Below the pieces are notes generated by a model. That model was given only the letters and a program-made list of their open reading frames with translations. It made no database searches and was not told where the DNA came from. From the NCBI RefSeq assembly GCF_042648805.1, contig NZ_JBHRXZ010000022.1:124001-188000 (forward strand): DNA of 64,000 bases, given 5' to 3'. A program made the translations under genes and the position numbers. This document shows positions 16,367 through 26,039 of this stretch, in pieces. The stretch is from Azomonas tarimensis. GTDB lineage: Bacteria > Pseudomonadota > Gammaproteobacteria > Pseudomonadales > Pseudomonadaceae. Position 1 is the stretch's first letter. Every line of letters begins with the position of its first letter.

Positions 16367-18334
16367 CTAAGGCAGTTGCAGGCCGCCCCGCTGACGGTGC
16401 AGCCCGCGCAGATGGCTTCCCAGGGCGGCCAGGTTGCTGTCGATCTGCTCGAGCTCCTCGCGCCGCGCGTCGCTCAGCAGGCTGCGTGCTTCCTCGTCGA
16501 GTACCTGGGCCAGTTGCTGCAACCGCGCCTGGCGCTCGCTGCTTCGGGTTTCCAGTCGCGCCCGTTCGGCCTGCTGGGGAATGCCGTAGCCCTCTCCTTC
16601 GAGCAGCTCGGCCGGTCGACTCAGATAACCGCTGTTCGCCAGGATGCCCTGCAGGGCTTCGTCGGCGCGGGCCAGGCGCTGGTCATCGGTGCCACGGCCG
16701 CTCAGGTAGCGCTGCTTGAGCTCGTCGCGGATCAGCAGCAGCTGGCGATGCCGAGCCGCCTGCTCCAGCAGCAGCAGGGCCGCACCGGCTTGCAGATCGG
16801 CCTGACCCATCCAGCGATGGCGGGCTTCTGCCGGTTGCGCCAGCCAGTCCTCGACCCGCGACTGGTCGATCGCCAGGCGCTTCTTCACGACCGAGAACAT
16901 CGCCTCGTAGCGCTCGCGGTAGGAATCGAAGCGATAGCCCAGCCGCCGCGCCTGATCGGCGTCCTGCAGCGGCCCGTCGTCGGCCAGTCCGCGGCGGATC
17001 AGCAGGGTCAGCAGGCCATTGGGCAGGATGCTGTCGAGCGAGGCCAGCGCCGGCCGGTCGATGCCCGCGCGAAGCAGCTTGAGGGTTTCCACGGCACAGT
17101 TGTTGGTCAGGAAGTAGTACTGCCCGTCATAGCTCCAATGCAGTTCGACGCTGCGCTCGACCAGCGCCTGCAGTTCCTCGCGCGAGAGTTTCAGCGGCAC
17201 CGAGGACAGCCCGCGCAGCTCGAGCTTGGTGTATTCGTCGATCACCTGGTCGAGCGGCAGGACGAACAGCCGCGAGGGGTATTCACCGGTCAGGCCGTCC
17301 CAGCTCGACAGTTGTACGTCGTCGATGAACGCGCGAAACGACAGCACCAGATGGTGCTGCAGGTCGAGCCGGCAGTCCGGCCCCGGCTCGACTCGCTCGG
17401 GCGCGCAGATCACCAGCCGCAGCATGCTGTGGCCCCAGCGGCTCATCATGTTCTGGTTGGCGTCGGCGAACAGGTAGTCCACCTCGTAGACCCGTCGGGG
17501 GTCGAGATTCGCCAGCGGCGTGCTGGCGAAATCGCGTCCGGCGTTGAGCACCGGCAGACGGGTCTCACAGGGCTTGGACGGAGGCTGCCAGCCGAAGTGT
17601 TCGGACAGGTGGCGATACAGTGCGGGCCGTCGACAGGCGAAGCTCGGATCGAGCAGGAAATATTCCATGTTTACCGCGACGTACTCACGCGGGCTGGCCA
17701 GCTCATAGGCGTCCGGGCTTCGGGCGACATGGCCGTTGTCGCGCTCGCGCGCACCGCGCTGGCCGACCTGCTGTGGCCAGCCGGCGAGATCCAGCAGTCG
17801 CGGGTCATCGCTGAGGGTGAAGCGCCGATCACTCTGGCCCCGGCAGTCATGGGACAGACCCGCCTGCCCGAGGCGCCTCGACTGCTGACGGCAGCGTGCC
17901 TGCAGAGCATGCTCGGGCGCCGTCCACAGCCGGGCGTGATCGTAGAGGTGCGTCAGCTCGTGCAGCACGGTGGCCAGCAGCTCCCGACGCAAGGTCCGGT
18001 GGGCACGGTCGGACGCTTCGTTCGCGGCGCGGCCATCGCTGAGCCTGGCGAGCAGCCGGCGGTTGAGCTGCAGACGATCTCCGCTGGCGCGGCCATAGAC
18101 CGCCTCGGGCAGTCCTCCGCTCCAGCTCACACTCACCGAGCGGTCCAGACGCTGAGCAAAGGCAGGCGGCAACGCCAGCAACGCCTCATCCAGCAGTGCC
18201 TGGCTGGCCTCGCGCTCGGCCGCGGTCAGCGGCCCGACCAGCTCCAGGCGCAGCTCGGCGCGGGCTCCCAGGCTCAGGAGCGCCAGCACCAGGGCCGTGG
18301 CCAGCGAATATCGGCCACGGAGGAAAACGGCCAT
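16367..18334 (-). CDS. DUF4105 family exported protein
   Basis: 655-residue exported protein with a signal peptide (LATALVLALLSLGARA). The N-terminal part holds HELTHLYDH (residues 121-129), an HExxH zinc-metallopeptidase signature. The middle part is a DUF4105 (Lnb N-terminal-like) domain with WGHSMLRLV and TNNCAVETLKLLR, which supply a conserved His and Cys as in NlpC/P60-like families. The C-terminal 200 residues are helical and charged. Substrate unknown; a role in cell-envelope turnover is an inference. It follows the DUF2388 gene by 11 bases on the same strand. Confidence 0.8.
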   Translation of the reverse strand: MAVFLRGRYSLATALVLALLSLGARAELRLELVGPLTAAEREASQALLDEALLALPPAFAQRLDRSVSVSWSGGLPEAVYGRASGDRLQLNRRLLARLSDGRAANEASDRAHRTLRRELLATVLHELTHLYDHARLWTAPEHALQARCRQQSRRLGQAGLSHDCRGQSDRRFTLSDDPRLLDLAGWPQQVGQRGARERDNGHVARSPDAYELASPREYVAVNMEYFLLDPSFACRRPALYRHLSEHFGWQPPSKPCETRLPVLNAGRDFASTPLANLDPRRVYEVDYLFADANQNMMSRWGHSMLRLVICAPERVEPGPDCRLDLQHHLVLSFRAFIDDVQLSSWDGLTGEYPSRLFVLPLDQVIDEYTKLELRGLSSVPLKLSREELQALVERSVELHWSYDGQYYFLTNNCAVETLKLLRAGIDRPALASLDSILPNGLLTLLIRRGLADDGPLQDADQARRLGYRFDSYRERYEAMFSVVKKRLAIDQSRVEDWLAQPAEARHRWMGQADLQAGAALLLLEQAARHRQLLLIRDELKQRYLSGRGTDDQRLARADEALQGILANSGYLSRPAELLEGEGYGIPQQAERARLETRSSERQARLQQLAQVLDEEARSLLSDARREELEQIDSNLAALGSHLRGLHRQRGGLQLP

Positions 18335-18345
18335 GCGAGGCCGCC

Positions 18346-18666
18346 TCAGAGCATCAGGATAGCCTCGGCCAGCGCGCCGTCATCGGCCTGCAGCTCGGGC
18401 AGCTTGCCGCGGATGTGCACCAGCGCCGCCTCGAGGAAGGCGCCACGCTGGGCACCCTCGCTGGCCACGTAGCGGGCTGCGTCGTCGCGGGCATCGAGCA
18501 CTACCTTGTCGTCGCCGAACACTGCTGCCGTCGCTCGCGTGGTGGCATTGGTGATGTCTACGGTGCCGCGCACCAGCACATCGGTGGTGGCGACAAAGCT
18601 GGCAGCCGACAGCGGGCCGGCCAGCAACAGTGCAGCGGTGCCAAGGGCAAGCAGGGAAGTCTTCAT
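18346..18666 (-). CDS. DUF2388 family periplasmic protein
   Basis: 106-residue protein with a clear signal peptide (LLALGTAALLLAGPLSAAS) and a mature domain starting FVATTDVLVRGTVDITNAT and containing ARDDAARYVASEGAQRGA, typical of the small Pseudomonas DUF2388 proteins. Function unknown. First gene of the pair with the DUF4105 protein. The upstream 437 bases separate it from the divergent secretion operon. Confidence 0.85.
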   Translation of the reverse strand: MKTSLLALGTAALLLAGPLSAASFVATTDVLVRGTVDITNATTRATAAVFGDDKVVLDARDDAARYVASEGAQRGAFLEAALVHIRGKLPELQADDGALAEAILML

Positions 18667-19103
18667 GAAGGGGTACTCGTCGGGTTATTTCCCTGCAGAC
18701 CGCCACGGCCCCGCTGCGTTCCGTCGCCGGCACGACGAAAGGAAGCCGCTCTGCGTGGCCGATACAGCTCCGGTCGACAGGCGCGGCGCCCCGGCCATCG
18801 GAATCAGCTTGCCTCTCCGCAGTGCTGTGCGAAACTTTTTTCGTGAACGCGGTCACAGATTGTTTGACTGGCACTCCCTCGACGAGTTGACCGTCGCGCC
18901 TGCACCGGCAGCGACGGCTTCCGCCGACACAGGATTGCAACATACGCCACCCTTAATGGTAGGCCTGCCGATCACCGGCAGCCTCCGCGCGGGCCCGCCT
19001 TTCTGGCGCTCATATTCTTCGCTTGTCCGGTGCCTGCTCGAGCAGGTGATCAGAGCAGTTCACCGCCAGGCCTTTTTGGCCGCTACGCTTGCAGAGAGAC
19101 CCG
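18667..19103. other. 437-base divergent intergenic region without a convincing gene
   Basis: Lies between the DUF2388 gene (minus) and gspE (plus). Open frames cross it on both strands but show no family features. The main signal is a CRP/Vfr-like palindrome at 18842-18857. In P. aeruginosa this side of the secretion operon carries xcpP and xcpQ; no trace of them is visible here. Confidence 0.6.
18842..18857. promoter_or_regulatory. CRP/Vfr-like palindrome
   Basis: CGTGA, six bases, TCACA: one mismatch from the symmetric TGTGA-N6-TCACA core. It is 246 bases upstream of gspE and 175 bases upstream of the divergent DUF2388 gene. Vfr is the CRP homologue in Pseudomonas. Which promoter it would control is not clear. 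Confidence 0.5.
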
Positions 19104-20612
19104 ATGCTTGAAACGGACATGACCGACAGCTATCCGATCGAGACCCCCGCGCCCCGCAGGTTGCCTTTCGCCTTTGCCCGCCGTCACGGTGTACTGCTCG
19201 TCGAGCAGGGGGGGCTGCGGCTCTGCGCCCGCGAAGGCGCGCCCTTCACCGCCCTGCAGGAAGCCCAGCGCCTGGCAGGAACCGCACTGCCGGTGAGCTG
19301 GGTGCCCGCTGCCGATTTCGAGCAGGCGCTGGGCATGGCCTACCAGCACGAGGGCTCCTCGGCGATGCTCATGGCAGAAGGCCTGGGCAACGACCTGGAC
19401 CTCGCCAGCCTTGCCGAGCAGGTTCCCGAGACCGAGGACCTGCTGGAGCAGGAGGACGACGCGCCGATCATTCGCCTGATCAACGCCATCCTTGGCGAGG
19501 CGATCAACGAGAATGCGTCGGACATCCATATCGAAACCTTCGAGAAGCGCCTGGTGGTGCGCTTCCGGGTGGACGGCATCCTCCGCGAGATCGTCGAGCC
19601 CAAGCGCGAACTGGCCGCCCTGCTGGTATCGCGGATCAAGGTCATGGCGCGCCTGGATATCGCCGAGAAGCGCGTGCCGCAGGACGGCCGCATCTCCCTG
19701 CGCGTCGGCGGGCGCGAGGTGGACATCCGCGTCTCCACCCTGCCCTCGGCCAACGGCGAACGGGTGGTGTTGCGCCTGCTGGACAAGCAGGCCGGGCGCC
19801 TGACCCTCGGCCACTTGGGCATGAGCGATCGCGACCGGACACGCCTGGCCGATGCGCTGGTCAAGCCACACGGCATCATTCTCGTCACCGGCCCGACCGG
19901 CTCGGGCAAGACCACCACGCTGTATGCCGGGCTGACCACCCTCAATGACCGATCGCGGAACATCCTAACCGTCGAGGACCCGATCGAATATCACCTCGAA
20001 GGCATTGGCCAGACCCAGGTCAACACCAAGGTGGAGATGACCTTCGCCCGCGGTCTGCGCGCCATCCTCCGGCAGGATCCGGACGTGGTGATGGTGGGCG
20101 AGATCCGCGACCAGGAAACCGCGGACATGGCGGTGCAGGCCTCGCTCACCGGCCACCTGGTGCTCTCCACCCTGCACACCAACAGCGCCATCGGCTCGGT
20201 GACCCGCCTGGTGGACATGGGCGTGGAGCCCTTTCTGATCTCCTCCTCGTTGCTGGCGGTGCTCGCCCAGCGGCTGGTCCGGGTGCTCTGCCCCGACTGC
20301 CGCCGCCCCTATGTCGCCGACGCCGCCGAGTGCGCGCTGCTGGGCGTCGACCCGACCCAGCCGCCGACCCTGTTTCACGCCGAGGGCTGCGAGCATTGCC
20401 GCGGCCTGGGCTATCGCGGCCGGACCGGCATCTACGAACTGGTGCTGCTGGACGACCGACTGCGCAGCATGATCCACACCCGGGTCGCCGAGCAGGAGAT
20501 GGCCCGCCACGCCCGCACCCTCGGCCCCGGCATCCGCGAGGACGGCATGCGCAAGGTCCGCGAGGGCGTGACCACCCTCGAAGAAGTCCTGCGCGTGACG
20601 CGGGAGGAATAG
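19104..20612 (+). CDS. gspE: Type II secretion ATPase GspE
   Basis: 502-residue cytoplasmic ATPase (XcpR-like) that powers the type II secretion pseudopilus. It has an N-terminal GspE/MshEN region, Walker A GPTGSGKTTT near residue 260, the Asp box LTVEDPIEYHLEGIGQTQVN, Walker B VVMVGEIRDQETA and the His box. A zinc-binding CPDC...CEHC insert lies near 395-435. The ATG at 19104 has AGAGAG seven bases upstream; alternatives are TTG 19089 and ATG 19119. First gene of the gspEFGHIJKLM operon. Confidence 0.95.
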   Translation: MLETDMTDSYPIETPAPRRLPFAFARRHGVLLVEQGGLRLCAREGAPFTALQEAQRLAGTALPVSWVPAADFEQALGMAYQHEGSSAMLMAEGLGNDLDLASLAEQVPETEDLLEQEDDAPIIRLINAILGEAINENASDIHIETFEKRLVVRFRVDGILREIVEPKRELAALLVSRIKVMARLDIAEKRVPQDGRISLRVGGREVDIRVSTLPSANGERVVLRLLDKQAGRLTLGHLGMSDRDRTRLADALVKPHGIILVTGPTGSGKTTTLYAGLTTLNDRSRNILTVEDPIEYHLEGIGQTQVNTKVEMTFARGLRAILRQDPDVVMVGEIRDQETADMAVQASLTGHLVLSTLHTNSAIGSVTRLVDMGVEPFLISSSLLAVLAQRLVRVLCPDCRRPYVADAAECALLGVDPTQPPTLFHAEGCEHCRGLGYRGRTGIYELVLLDDRLRSMIHTRVAEQEMARHARTLGPGIREDGMRKVREGVTTLEEVLRVTREE

Positions 20613-20678
20613 GTCCATGGCGTTCTCGCTTCCAGTCGCCGCTCGCGGGCGATCCCTTCTGCCTGAGGCGTTGCACTG

Positions 20679-21887
20679 ATGGCCGCTTTCGAATACCGCG
20701 CCCTCGACCCCCGGGGCCGTGAACTCAAGGGCGTCATCGAGGCCGACAGTCCGCGCCAGGCGCGCCAGCAGCTGCGCGAGAAGCAGTGGGCGCCTCTCGA
20801 CGTGAGGCCGGCCAAGGCACGCGAAGACAAGGGCAGCACTGGCTTCGGCCGCGGCCTCTCGGCGCGCGACCTGGCGCTGGTGACCCGTCAGCTGGCGACC
20901 CTGGTGCAGGCGGCGCTGCCCATCGAGGAAGCGCTGCGCGCCGCCGCGGCACAATCGAGCTCGCAGAAGATCAAGTCGATGCTGCTGGCGATCCGCGCCA
21001 AGGTGATGGAAGGCCACAGCCTGGCCGCGGCCTTGCGCGCCTATCCCTCGGCGTTCCCCGAGCTGTACCGCGCCACCGTGGCGGCCGGTGAGCATGCCGG
21101 GCATCTGGGGCCGGTTCTCGACCAGCTGGCCGACTACACCGACCAGCGCCAGCAGTCGCGGCAGAAGATCCAGCTGGCATTGCTCTACCCGGTGATCCTG
21201 ATGGTCGCCTCGCTGGCGATCGTCGGCTTCCTGCTCGGTTTCGTGGTACCGGACGTGGTGCGGGTGTTCGTCGACTCCGGCCAGGCGCTGCCTGGCCTGA
21301 CCGTCGCGCTGATCGCCGCCAGCGACCTGGTAAAGAATTGGGGCTGGCTGTTTCTGCTGCTGGCGGCCGGCGCCGTGCTGGGCTTTCGCCAGGCCCTGCG
21401 CGAACTGGGCTTCAAACGCCGCTGGCATGGCTTTCTGCTGCGCCTGCCGTTGGTCGGCCGGCTCAGCCGGGCGGCCAACACCGCGCGGTTCGCCTCGACC
21501 CTGGCCATTCTCACCAGGAGCGGCGTGCCGCTGGTGGAAGCGCTGGCGATCGCAGCGGCGGTCATCAGCAACCTGCGCATCCGCGACAAGGTGGTCGAGG
21601 CGGCGCAAAAGGTGCGCGAGGGCAGCAGCCTGACCCGCGCCCTGGAAGGCACCGGCGAGTTTCCGCCGATGATGCTGCACATGATCGCCAGCGGGGAAAA
21701 GTCCGGCGAACTGGAACAGATGCTCGCGCGTACGGCGCGGAACCAGGAAAACGACCTGGCCGCGCAGATCGCGTTGCTGGTGGGCCTGTTCGAGCCGTTC
21801 ATGCTGGTGTTCATGGGCGCGGTGGTACTGGTGATCGTCATGGCGATCCTGATGCCCGTGCTCTCTCTCAATCAACTCGTAGGGTAG
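20679..21887 (+). CDS. gspF: Type II secretion inner-membrane platform protein GspF
   Basis: 402-residue polytopic platform protein (XcpS-like). Two T2SSF domains (about residues 70-190 and 270-395) flank membrane segments near 165-190, 215-240 and 375-400. The N-terminus MAAFEYRALDPRGRELKGVIE is typical. It sits 66 bases after gspE and six bases before gspG. Confidence 0.95.
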   Translation: MAAFEYRALDPRGRELKGVIEADSPRQARQQLREKQWAPLDVRPAKAREDKGSTGFGRGLSARDLALVTRQLATLVQAALPIEEALRAAAAQSSSQKIKSMLLAIRAKVMEGHSLAAALRAYPSAFPELYRATVAAGEHAGHLGPVLDQLADYTDQRQQSRQKIQLALLYPVILMVASLAIVGFLLGFVVPDVVRVFVDSGQALPGLTVALIAASDLVKNWGWLFLLLAAGAVLGFRQALRELGFKRRWHGFLLRLPLVGRLSRAANTARFASTLAILTRSGVPLVEALAIAAAVISNLRIRDKVVEAAQKVREGSSLTRALEGTGEFPPMMLHMIASGEKSGELEQMLARTARNQENDLAAQIALLVGLFEPFMLVFMGAVVLVIVMAILMPVLSLNQLVG

Positions 21888-21893
21888 TAAACG

Positions 21894-22322
21894 ATGAACG
21901 TGCGCAAACAGGGTGGCTTCACCCTCATCGAAATCATGGTGGTGGTGGTGATCCTCGGCATTCTTGCCGCACTGGTCGTGCCCCAGGTGATGAGCCGGCC
22001 GGACCAGGCCAAGGTGACCGTCGCCCAGGGCGACATCAAGGCCGTGGCCGCCGCGCTGGACATGTACCGGCTGGACAACTTCGCCTACCCCAGCACGCAG
22101 CAAGGCCTCGAAGCGCTGGTCACGCGCCCCGGCGGCAACCCGCAGCCAAAGAACTGGAACCCCGACGGCTACCTCAAGCGCCTGCCCAAGGACCCCTGGG
22201 GCAACGACTACCGCTACCTCGCGCCGGGTACCCGCGGTCCTTTCGACCTGTATTCGCTGGGTGCCGATGGCAAGGAAGGCGGCAGCGGCATGAACGCCGA
22301 CATCGGTAACTGGGATCAGTGA
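21894..22322 (+). CDS. gspG: Major pseudopilin GspG
   Basis: 142-residue major pseudopilin (XcpT-like). The prepilin leader MNVRKQGG is cut before FTLIEIMVV by the prepilin peptidase, which is not in this window. The mature protein has the hydrophobic helix, then the C-terminal calcium-binding region with PKDPWGNDYRY and GADGKEGGSG. It overlaps or abuts the gspH start. Confidence 0.96.
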   Translation: MNVRKQGGFTLIEIMVVVVILGILAALVVPQVMSRPDQAKVTVAQGDIKAVAAALDMYRLDNFAYPSTQQGLEALVTRPGGNPQPKNWNPDGYLKRLPKDPWGNDYRYLAPGTRGPFDLYSLGADGKEGGSGMNADIGNWDQ

Positions 22323-22327
22323 CCCCC

Positions 22328-22876
22328 ATGGCAAAAGGCCGCGGAACCGGCGGGCCGGGCAGCGCCAGACGCGCCCGCGGCTTTACCCTGGTCGAGCTGC
22401 TGGTGGTGCTGGTGGTGATCGGCAGCCTGATCGGGCTGGCGGTGTTTTCCAGCGGCGGCGGCCAGGCGCGCGAGCTGCGCAGCGAGGCCCAGCGTCTGGC
22501 TGCGCTGATCGGCGTGCTGGCCGATGAAGCGGTACTGGACAACCGCGAGTACGGCCTGCTGCTCGACAGCCAGGGCTATCGGGTATTGAGCTACGATCCG
22601 GCGCAGGGCACCTGGCAAGCGACCGGGCACGAGCGTCGGCACAGCCTGCCGGATTGGGCGCGGCTGGAACTGCAGCTCGACGGCGCCGCGCTGCGCCTGA
22701 CCGGCAGCAATCCACGCGAGCCGGCCGGCCTGCAACCGCAGCTGCTGTTGCTCTCCAGTGGCGAACTGTCGCCCTTCAGCCTGCGCCTGAGCGAGCGGCG
22801 CACGGCCGGCAGCGCCTGGCTGCTGGCCAGCGACGGCTTCGCACTGCCCCGCGCCGAACCGGTGGAGCGCCAGTGA
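22328..22876 (+). CDS. gspH: Minor pseudopilin GspH
   Basis: 182-residue minor pseudopilin (XcpU-like). A longer than usual leader (about 19 residues, Gly/Arg-rich) precedes the RG/FTLVELLVVL processing site and hydrophobic helix. The ATG at 22328 is preferred; a GTG at 22319 is also open. Its stop overlaps the GTG start of gspI. Confidence 0.9.
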   Translation: MAKGRGTGGPGSARRARGFTLVELLVVLVVIGSLIGLAVFSSGGGQARELRSEAQRLAALIGVLADEAVLDNREYGLLLDSQGYRVLSYDPAQGTWQATGHERRHSLPDWARLELQLDGAALRLTGSNPREPAGLQPQLLLLSSGELSPFSLRLSERRTAGSAWLLASDGFALPRAEPVERQ

Positions 22877-23262
22877 GCCGCCGTCGCCCTGCAGGATTCA
22901 CCCTGCTCGAGGTCATGGTCGCCCTGGCCATCTTCGCCACCGTCGCGGCTGCGGTGCTGACCGCCACCGGACGCGGGTTGAACAACGCCTCGCGGCTCAC
23001 CGACCTCACCCTGGCCGGGTGGATCGCCGACAATCGCCTCACCGAGCTGCAACTGGCACGCCCGACGCCCACCCCCGGCCGCGAGACCCAGCAGCTGCAC
23101 TACGCCGGCCGCCAGTGGCAGGTGGAAAGCGCGGTCGAAGCCAGCAGCGACCCCGGCATGCTGCGCGCGACAGTCTGGGTTGCCCTGGCGGAAGCGTCGG
23201 CGCGCACCGCACCCAATGAGCGCGCGCTGACCAGCCTCACCGGTTTCGTCGAGGTGCCCTGA
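22873..23262 (+). CDS. gspI: Minor pseudopilin GspI
   Basis: 129-residue minor pseudopilin (XcpV-like) with leader and cleavage site RRRPAG/FTLLEVMVALAIF. The start is GTG at 22873, overlapping the gspH stop (GTGA); the open frame runs further upstream but only in the shadow of gspH. In the family, GspI, GspJ and GspK form the tip complex of the pseudopilus. Confidence 0.92.
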   Translation: MSRRRPAGFTLLEVMVALAIFATVAAAVLTATGRGLNNASRLTDLTLAGWIADNRLTELQLARPTPTPGRETQQLHYAGRQWQVESAVEASSDPGMLRATVWVALAEASARTAPNERALTSLTGFVEVP

Positions 23263-23945
23263 TGCCCCGCCAGGCCGGTTTCACCCTGCTCGAATTGCTG
23301 ATCGCCATCGCCCTGTTCGCACTGCTGGGACTTGGCACCTATCGCATGCTTGACGCGGTGCTGCGCAGCGACGCCGCGACCCTGGAACAGGAGCAGGCGC
23401 TGCGCGAGCTCAGCCGCGCAGTCTGGGCGTTCGAGCGCGACATCCTGCATGCCTCGCCACGTCCGGTGCGAGATGGCTACGGCGAGGAGCAGGCGGCCTT
23501 TGTCGCCCGTCCCGACCGGCGTCCTGGCGACCCCCTGTTCGAGTTCACCCGCGGCGGCTGGCGCAACCCCACCGGGCTGGTCCGCTCGGACTACCAGCGG
23601 GTCGGCTGGCGGCTGAGCGGCGACCGCCTCGAGCGGCTCTACTGGGTGGTGCTCGACCGCGACGTCGGCAGCCAGCCGCGGGTGCAGTCGGTACTCAGCG
23701 GGGTGCGCGAATTGCAGGTGCGCTTCCAGGACGAGGAAGCGGCCTGGCATGAGGAGTGGCCGCCCTTCGACAACCAGCGCGGCGATCCCGAGGCCGCCTC
23801 CGAGCGCATGCCACGCGCCCTGCAGCTGAGCTTCGAGCATCCGCGCTACGGACGTATCGAGCGCCTGCTGCGGCTGCCCGACGGGCCCTTCCGCCAGCCG
23901 GCCGGCAACCCCTTCGAGGGTGTGCCCGAAGGAGTCCAGCCATGA
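23262..23945 (+). CDS. gspJ: Minor pseudopilin GspJ
   Basis: 227-residue minor pseudopilin (XcpW-like). Leader MPRQAG precedes FTLLELLIAIALFALLG, followed by the long beta-rich GspJ domain with VLRSDYQRVGW-type sequence. It shares one base with the gspI stop and overlaps gspK by four bases. Confidence 0.93.
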   Translation: MPRQAGFTLLELLIAIALFALLGLGTYRMLDAVLRSDAATLEQEQALRELSRAVWAFERDILHASPRPVRDGYGEEQAAFVARPDRRPGDPLFEFTRGGWRNPTGLVRSDYQRVGWRLSGDRLERLYWVVLDRDVGSQPRVQSVLSGVRELQVRFQDEEAAWHEEWPPFDNQRGDPEAASERMPRALQLSFEHPRYGRIERLLRLPDGPFRQPAGNPFEGVPEGVQP

Positions 23946-24898
23946 ACCGCCCGCAGCGCGGTGTGGCGCTGATCACCGTCTTGCTGGTGGTGGCCATCGT
24001 GACCGTGGTCAGCGCCGGGATGATCGCCCGCCAGCACCTGGCGATTCGCGCCAGCAGCAACCAGTTGCATGCGCAACAGGCGCTGCACTATGCCCTGGGC
24101 GGCGAGATCCTGGCCAAATCGCTATTGCAGCGTGACCGCGAAAACGACGCCCAGCGGCTGGTCGACCATCCCGGCGAAGCCTGGGCGCAGCCCCGGCCGC
24201 CGTTTCCGGTGGATCACGGTGAGATCCACCTGCACATCGAAGACCTGGCCGGGCGCTTCAACCTGAACAGCCTGATGCGCAGCCAGCAACCCAATGAGGC
24301 CGCCATTGCCCAGTTCCGCCGTCTGCTGGCGCGGCTGGACATCGAAGCGCCCTACCCCGAGCGTCTGCTGGACTGGCTGGACCCCGACCAGGACCCGAGC
24401 GGTGCCTACGGCGCCGAGGACAACGCCTACCTGCTGCTCGATCCGCCCTACCGCACCGGCGGCCGGCGCCTCTACGATGTTTCCGAGCTGCGCCTGCTGC
24501 TGGACATGACCGAAGAGCACTATCAGCGCCTGGCACCGCATGTCGCGGCACTTCCGGCAGACGTGGCGCTCAACCTCAACAGCGCCGGCGCGCTGGTGAT
24601 CGCCAGCCTCGACGATGACATCAGCCTGGCCGCCGCCGAGGCCGCGGTGCGCGACCGCCCGGCCCGTGGCCATGCCCATATGGCGGCGTTCCTGGCCCAG
24701 CCGGCGCTGGCCGGCACCGAACTCAAGGGCACCGAGCTGGCGGTGAACAGTCAATTTTTTCAGGCGACCAGCGAAGTTCAGCTGGGCGATCGCCGGCAGG
24801 TGCTGGTCAGCCTGCTCAAACGCGAAACCGACGGTAGCGTGCGCGTGCTGCAACGCCACCTGGGCCAGCCGGCCCGCCTCTCCAGAGAAGGAAACTGA
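23942..24898 (+). CDS. gspK: Minor pseudopilin GspK
   Basis: 318-residue large minor pseudopilin (XcpX-like) capping the pseudopilus. The processing site is QRG/VALITVLLVVAIVTVV, which lacks the glutamate at mature position 5 as is normal for GspK. DLAGRFNLNSL and DWLDPDQDPSGAYGAED are family blocks; the latter region binds calcium in homologues. The ATG at 23942 overlaps the gspJ stop; the longer open frame from 23756 is a shadow. Confidence 0.94.
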   Translation: MNRPQRGVALITVLLVVAIVTVVSAGMIARQHLAIRASSNQLHAQQALHYALGGEILAKSLLQRDRENDAQRLVDHPGEAWAQPRPPFPVDHGEIHLHIEDLAGRFNLNSLMRSQQPNEAAIAQFRRLLARLDIEAPYPERLLDWLDPDQDPSGAYGAEDNAYLLLDPPYRTGGRRLYDVSELRLLLDMTEEHYQRLAPHVAALPADVALNLNSAGALVIASLDDDISLAAAEAAVRDRPARGHAHMAAFLAQPALAGTELKGTELAVNSQFFQATSEVQLGDRRQVLVSLLKRETDGSVRVLQRHLGQPARLSREGN

Positions 24899-24904
24899 GC
24901 CTCC

Positions 24905-26035
24905 ATGGACATGCTGTTCCTGCCCCCCGACACACCCAACCCGCTCGACGGCCAGACCCGCGTGTACTGGCAGCCCGGCGAGGGCACCGGCAGCTGGCAA
25001 GCGCTGGCCGAGTGCGCCAGCGACGCGCCCGTCGCACTGGTGCTTCCGGCCGAGGTGTGCAGCTTTTTCGCCGTGCAACTGCCGACCCGCAAGGCGCGCT
25101 GGATCGACCAGGCGCTGGCCTATGCGGTCGAGGAGCTGCTTGCCGAAAATGTCGACGAGTTGCACCTGGCGCGGGGCGAGCTGATGGAGGATGGACGTCA
25201 TCGCGTAGTGGCGATCCGTCGCCGACTGCTGGCCGACTGGCTCGCCCAGCTGCAGGCACTGGAGCTGACCATCGGCGCCATTCATGCCGATGCCGACCTG
25301 TTGCCCCGCGATGGCCTGCAGCTGCTGTTTCTCGGTAACCGCGGCCTGCTCGGCGGCGGGCCCGAAGCGCGCCTGGCCTTTGCCGTGGCCAACTGGCCAG
25401 ACTTGGCCAGGGGCTGCCCACCACCCCGCCAGGCCCATGGCAGCGCCGCCGAGGCACCCGAGCAGGTGGAGGAGTACCACCGCCTGGCCGATCCCTTCCG
25501 CTTTCTCGCCGACGGCCGAGTGGCGGCATTGGACCTGGCCCAGGGCGAATTTGCCGTGGGCCGGGACGGCGACGGCCTGGGTCGCTGGAAGCCGGTGCTG
25601 GCCCTGGCCGCCGTGCTGCTTGCCGTGCAGGTGGCGCTGACCCTCGGCCAGGCCTGGTACTTCGAGCGCCAGGGCGACGCCTTCGCCGAATCCAGCCGCG
25701 CGCTGTACCTCGAGCTGTTTCCCGAAGACCAGCGCATCGTCAACCTGCGGGCCCAGTTCGACCAGCACCTGTCTTTGGCCGCCACGCCCTCGGCCGACTT
25801 CCTGCGCCTGCTCGATCAGGCCGCCAACGCCGTCGCCAGCGGCACGCCGGTCACCATCCAGCAGCTGGAGTACGACGAACAGGGCGGCGCCCTGGCGATG
25901 CAGGTCAATGCGCCGGACTTCTCCGCGCTGGAGCAGTTTCGCCAGCGGCTGGGCGAAACCGGCCAGCCGGTGCAGCTTGGTTCGGCCAGCCGTGATGGCC
26001 TGGGCGTCAGCGCACGCGTAGTGATAGGAGGTTGA
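24905..26035 (+). CDS. gspL: Type II secretion platform protein GspL
   Basis: 376-residue bitopic protein (XcpY-like) linking GspE to the membrane. A cytoplasmic actin-like domain (1-230) is followed by one membrane segment near 227-245 (VLALAAVLLAVQVALTLGQ) and a periplasmic ferredoxin-like domain. It begins six bases after gspK and ends four bases before gspM. Confidence 0.92.
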   Translation: MDMLFLPPDTPNPLDGQTRVYWQPGEGTGSWQALAECASDAPVALVLPAEVCSFFAVQLPTRKARWIDQALAYAVEELLAENVDELHLARGELMEDGRHRVVAIRRRLLADWLAQLQALELTIGAIHADADLLPRDGLQLLFLGNRGLLGGGPEARLAFAVANWPDLARGCPPPRQAHGSAAEAPEQVEEYHRLADPFRFLADGRVAALDLAQGEFAVGRDGDGLGRWKPVLALAAVLLAVQVALTLGQAWYFERQGDAFAESSRALYLELFPEDQRIVNLRAQFDQHLSLAATPSADFLRLLDQAANAVASGTPVTIQQLEYDEQGGALAMQVNAPDFSALEQFRQRLGETGQPVQLGSASRDGLGVSARVVIGG

Positions 26036-26039
26036 CCCG

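Noticed and set aside
16316..18472. 718-codon open frame antisense to the DUF4105 gene
   Set aside because: The minus-strand frame has a signal peptide and domain motifs; the plus-strand frame has none.
18506..19111. Possible gene in the gap before gspE
   Set aside because: Open frame starts inside the DUF2388 gene antisense, no ribosome site or domain; more likely a regulatory gap.
19965..22334. 789-codon open frame antisense to gspE-gspG
   Set aside because: Shadow of the secretion operon with His/Gln-rich repeats.
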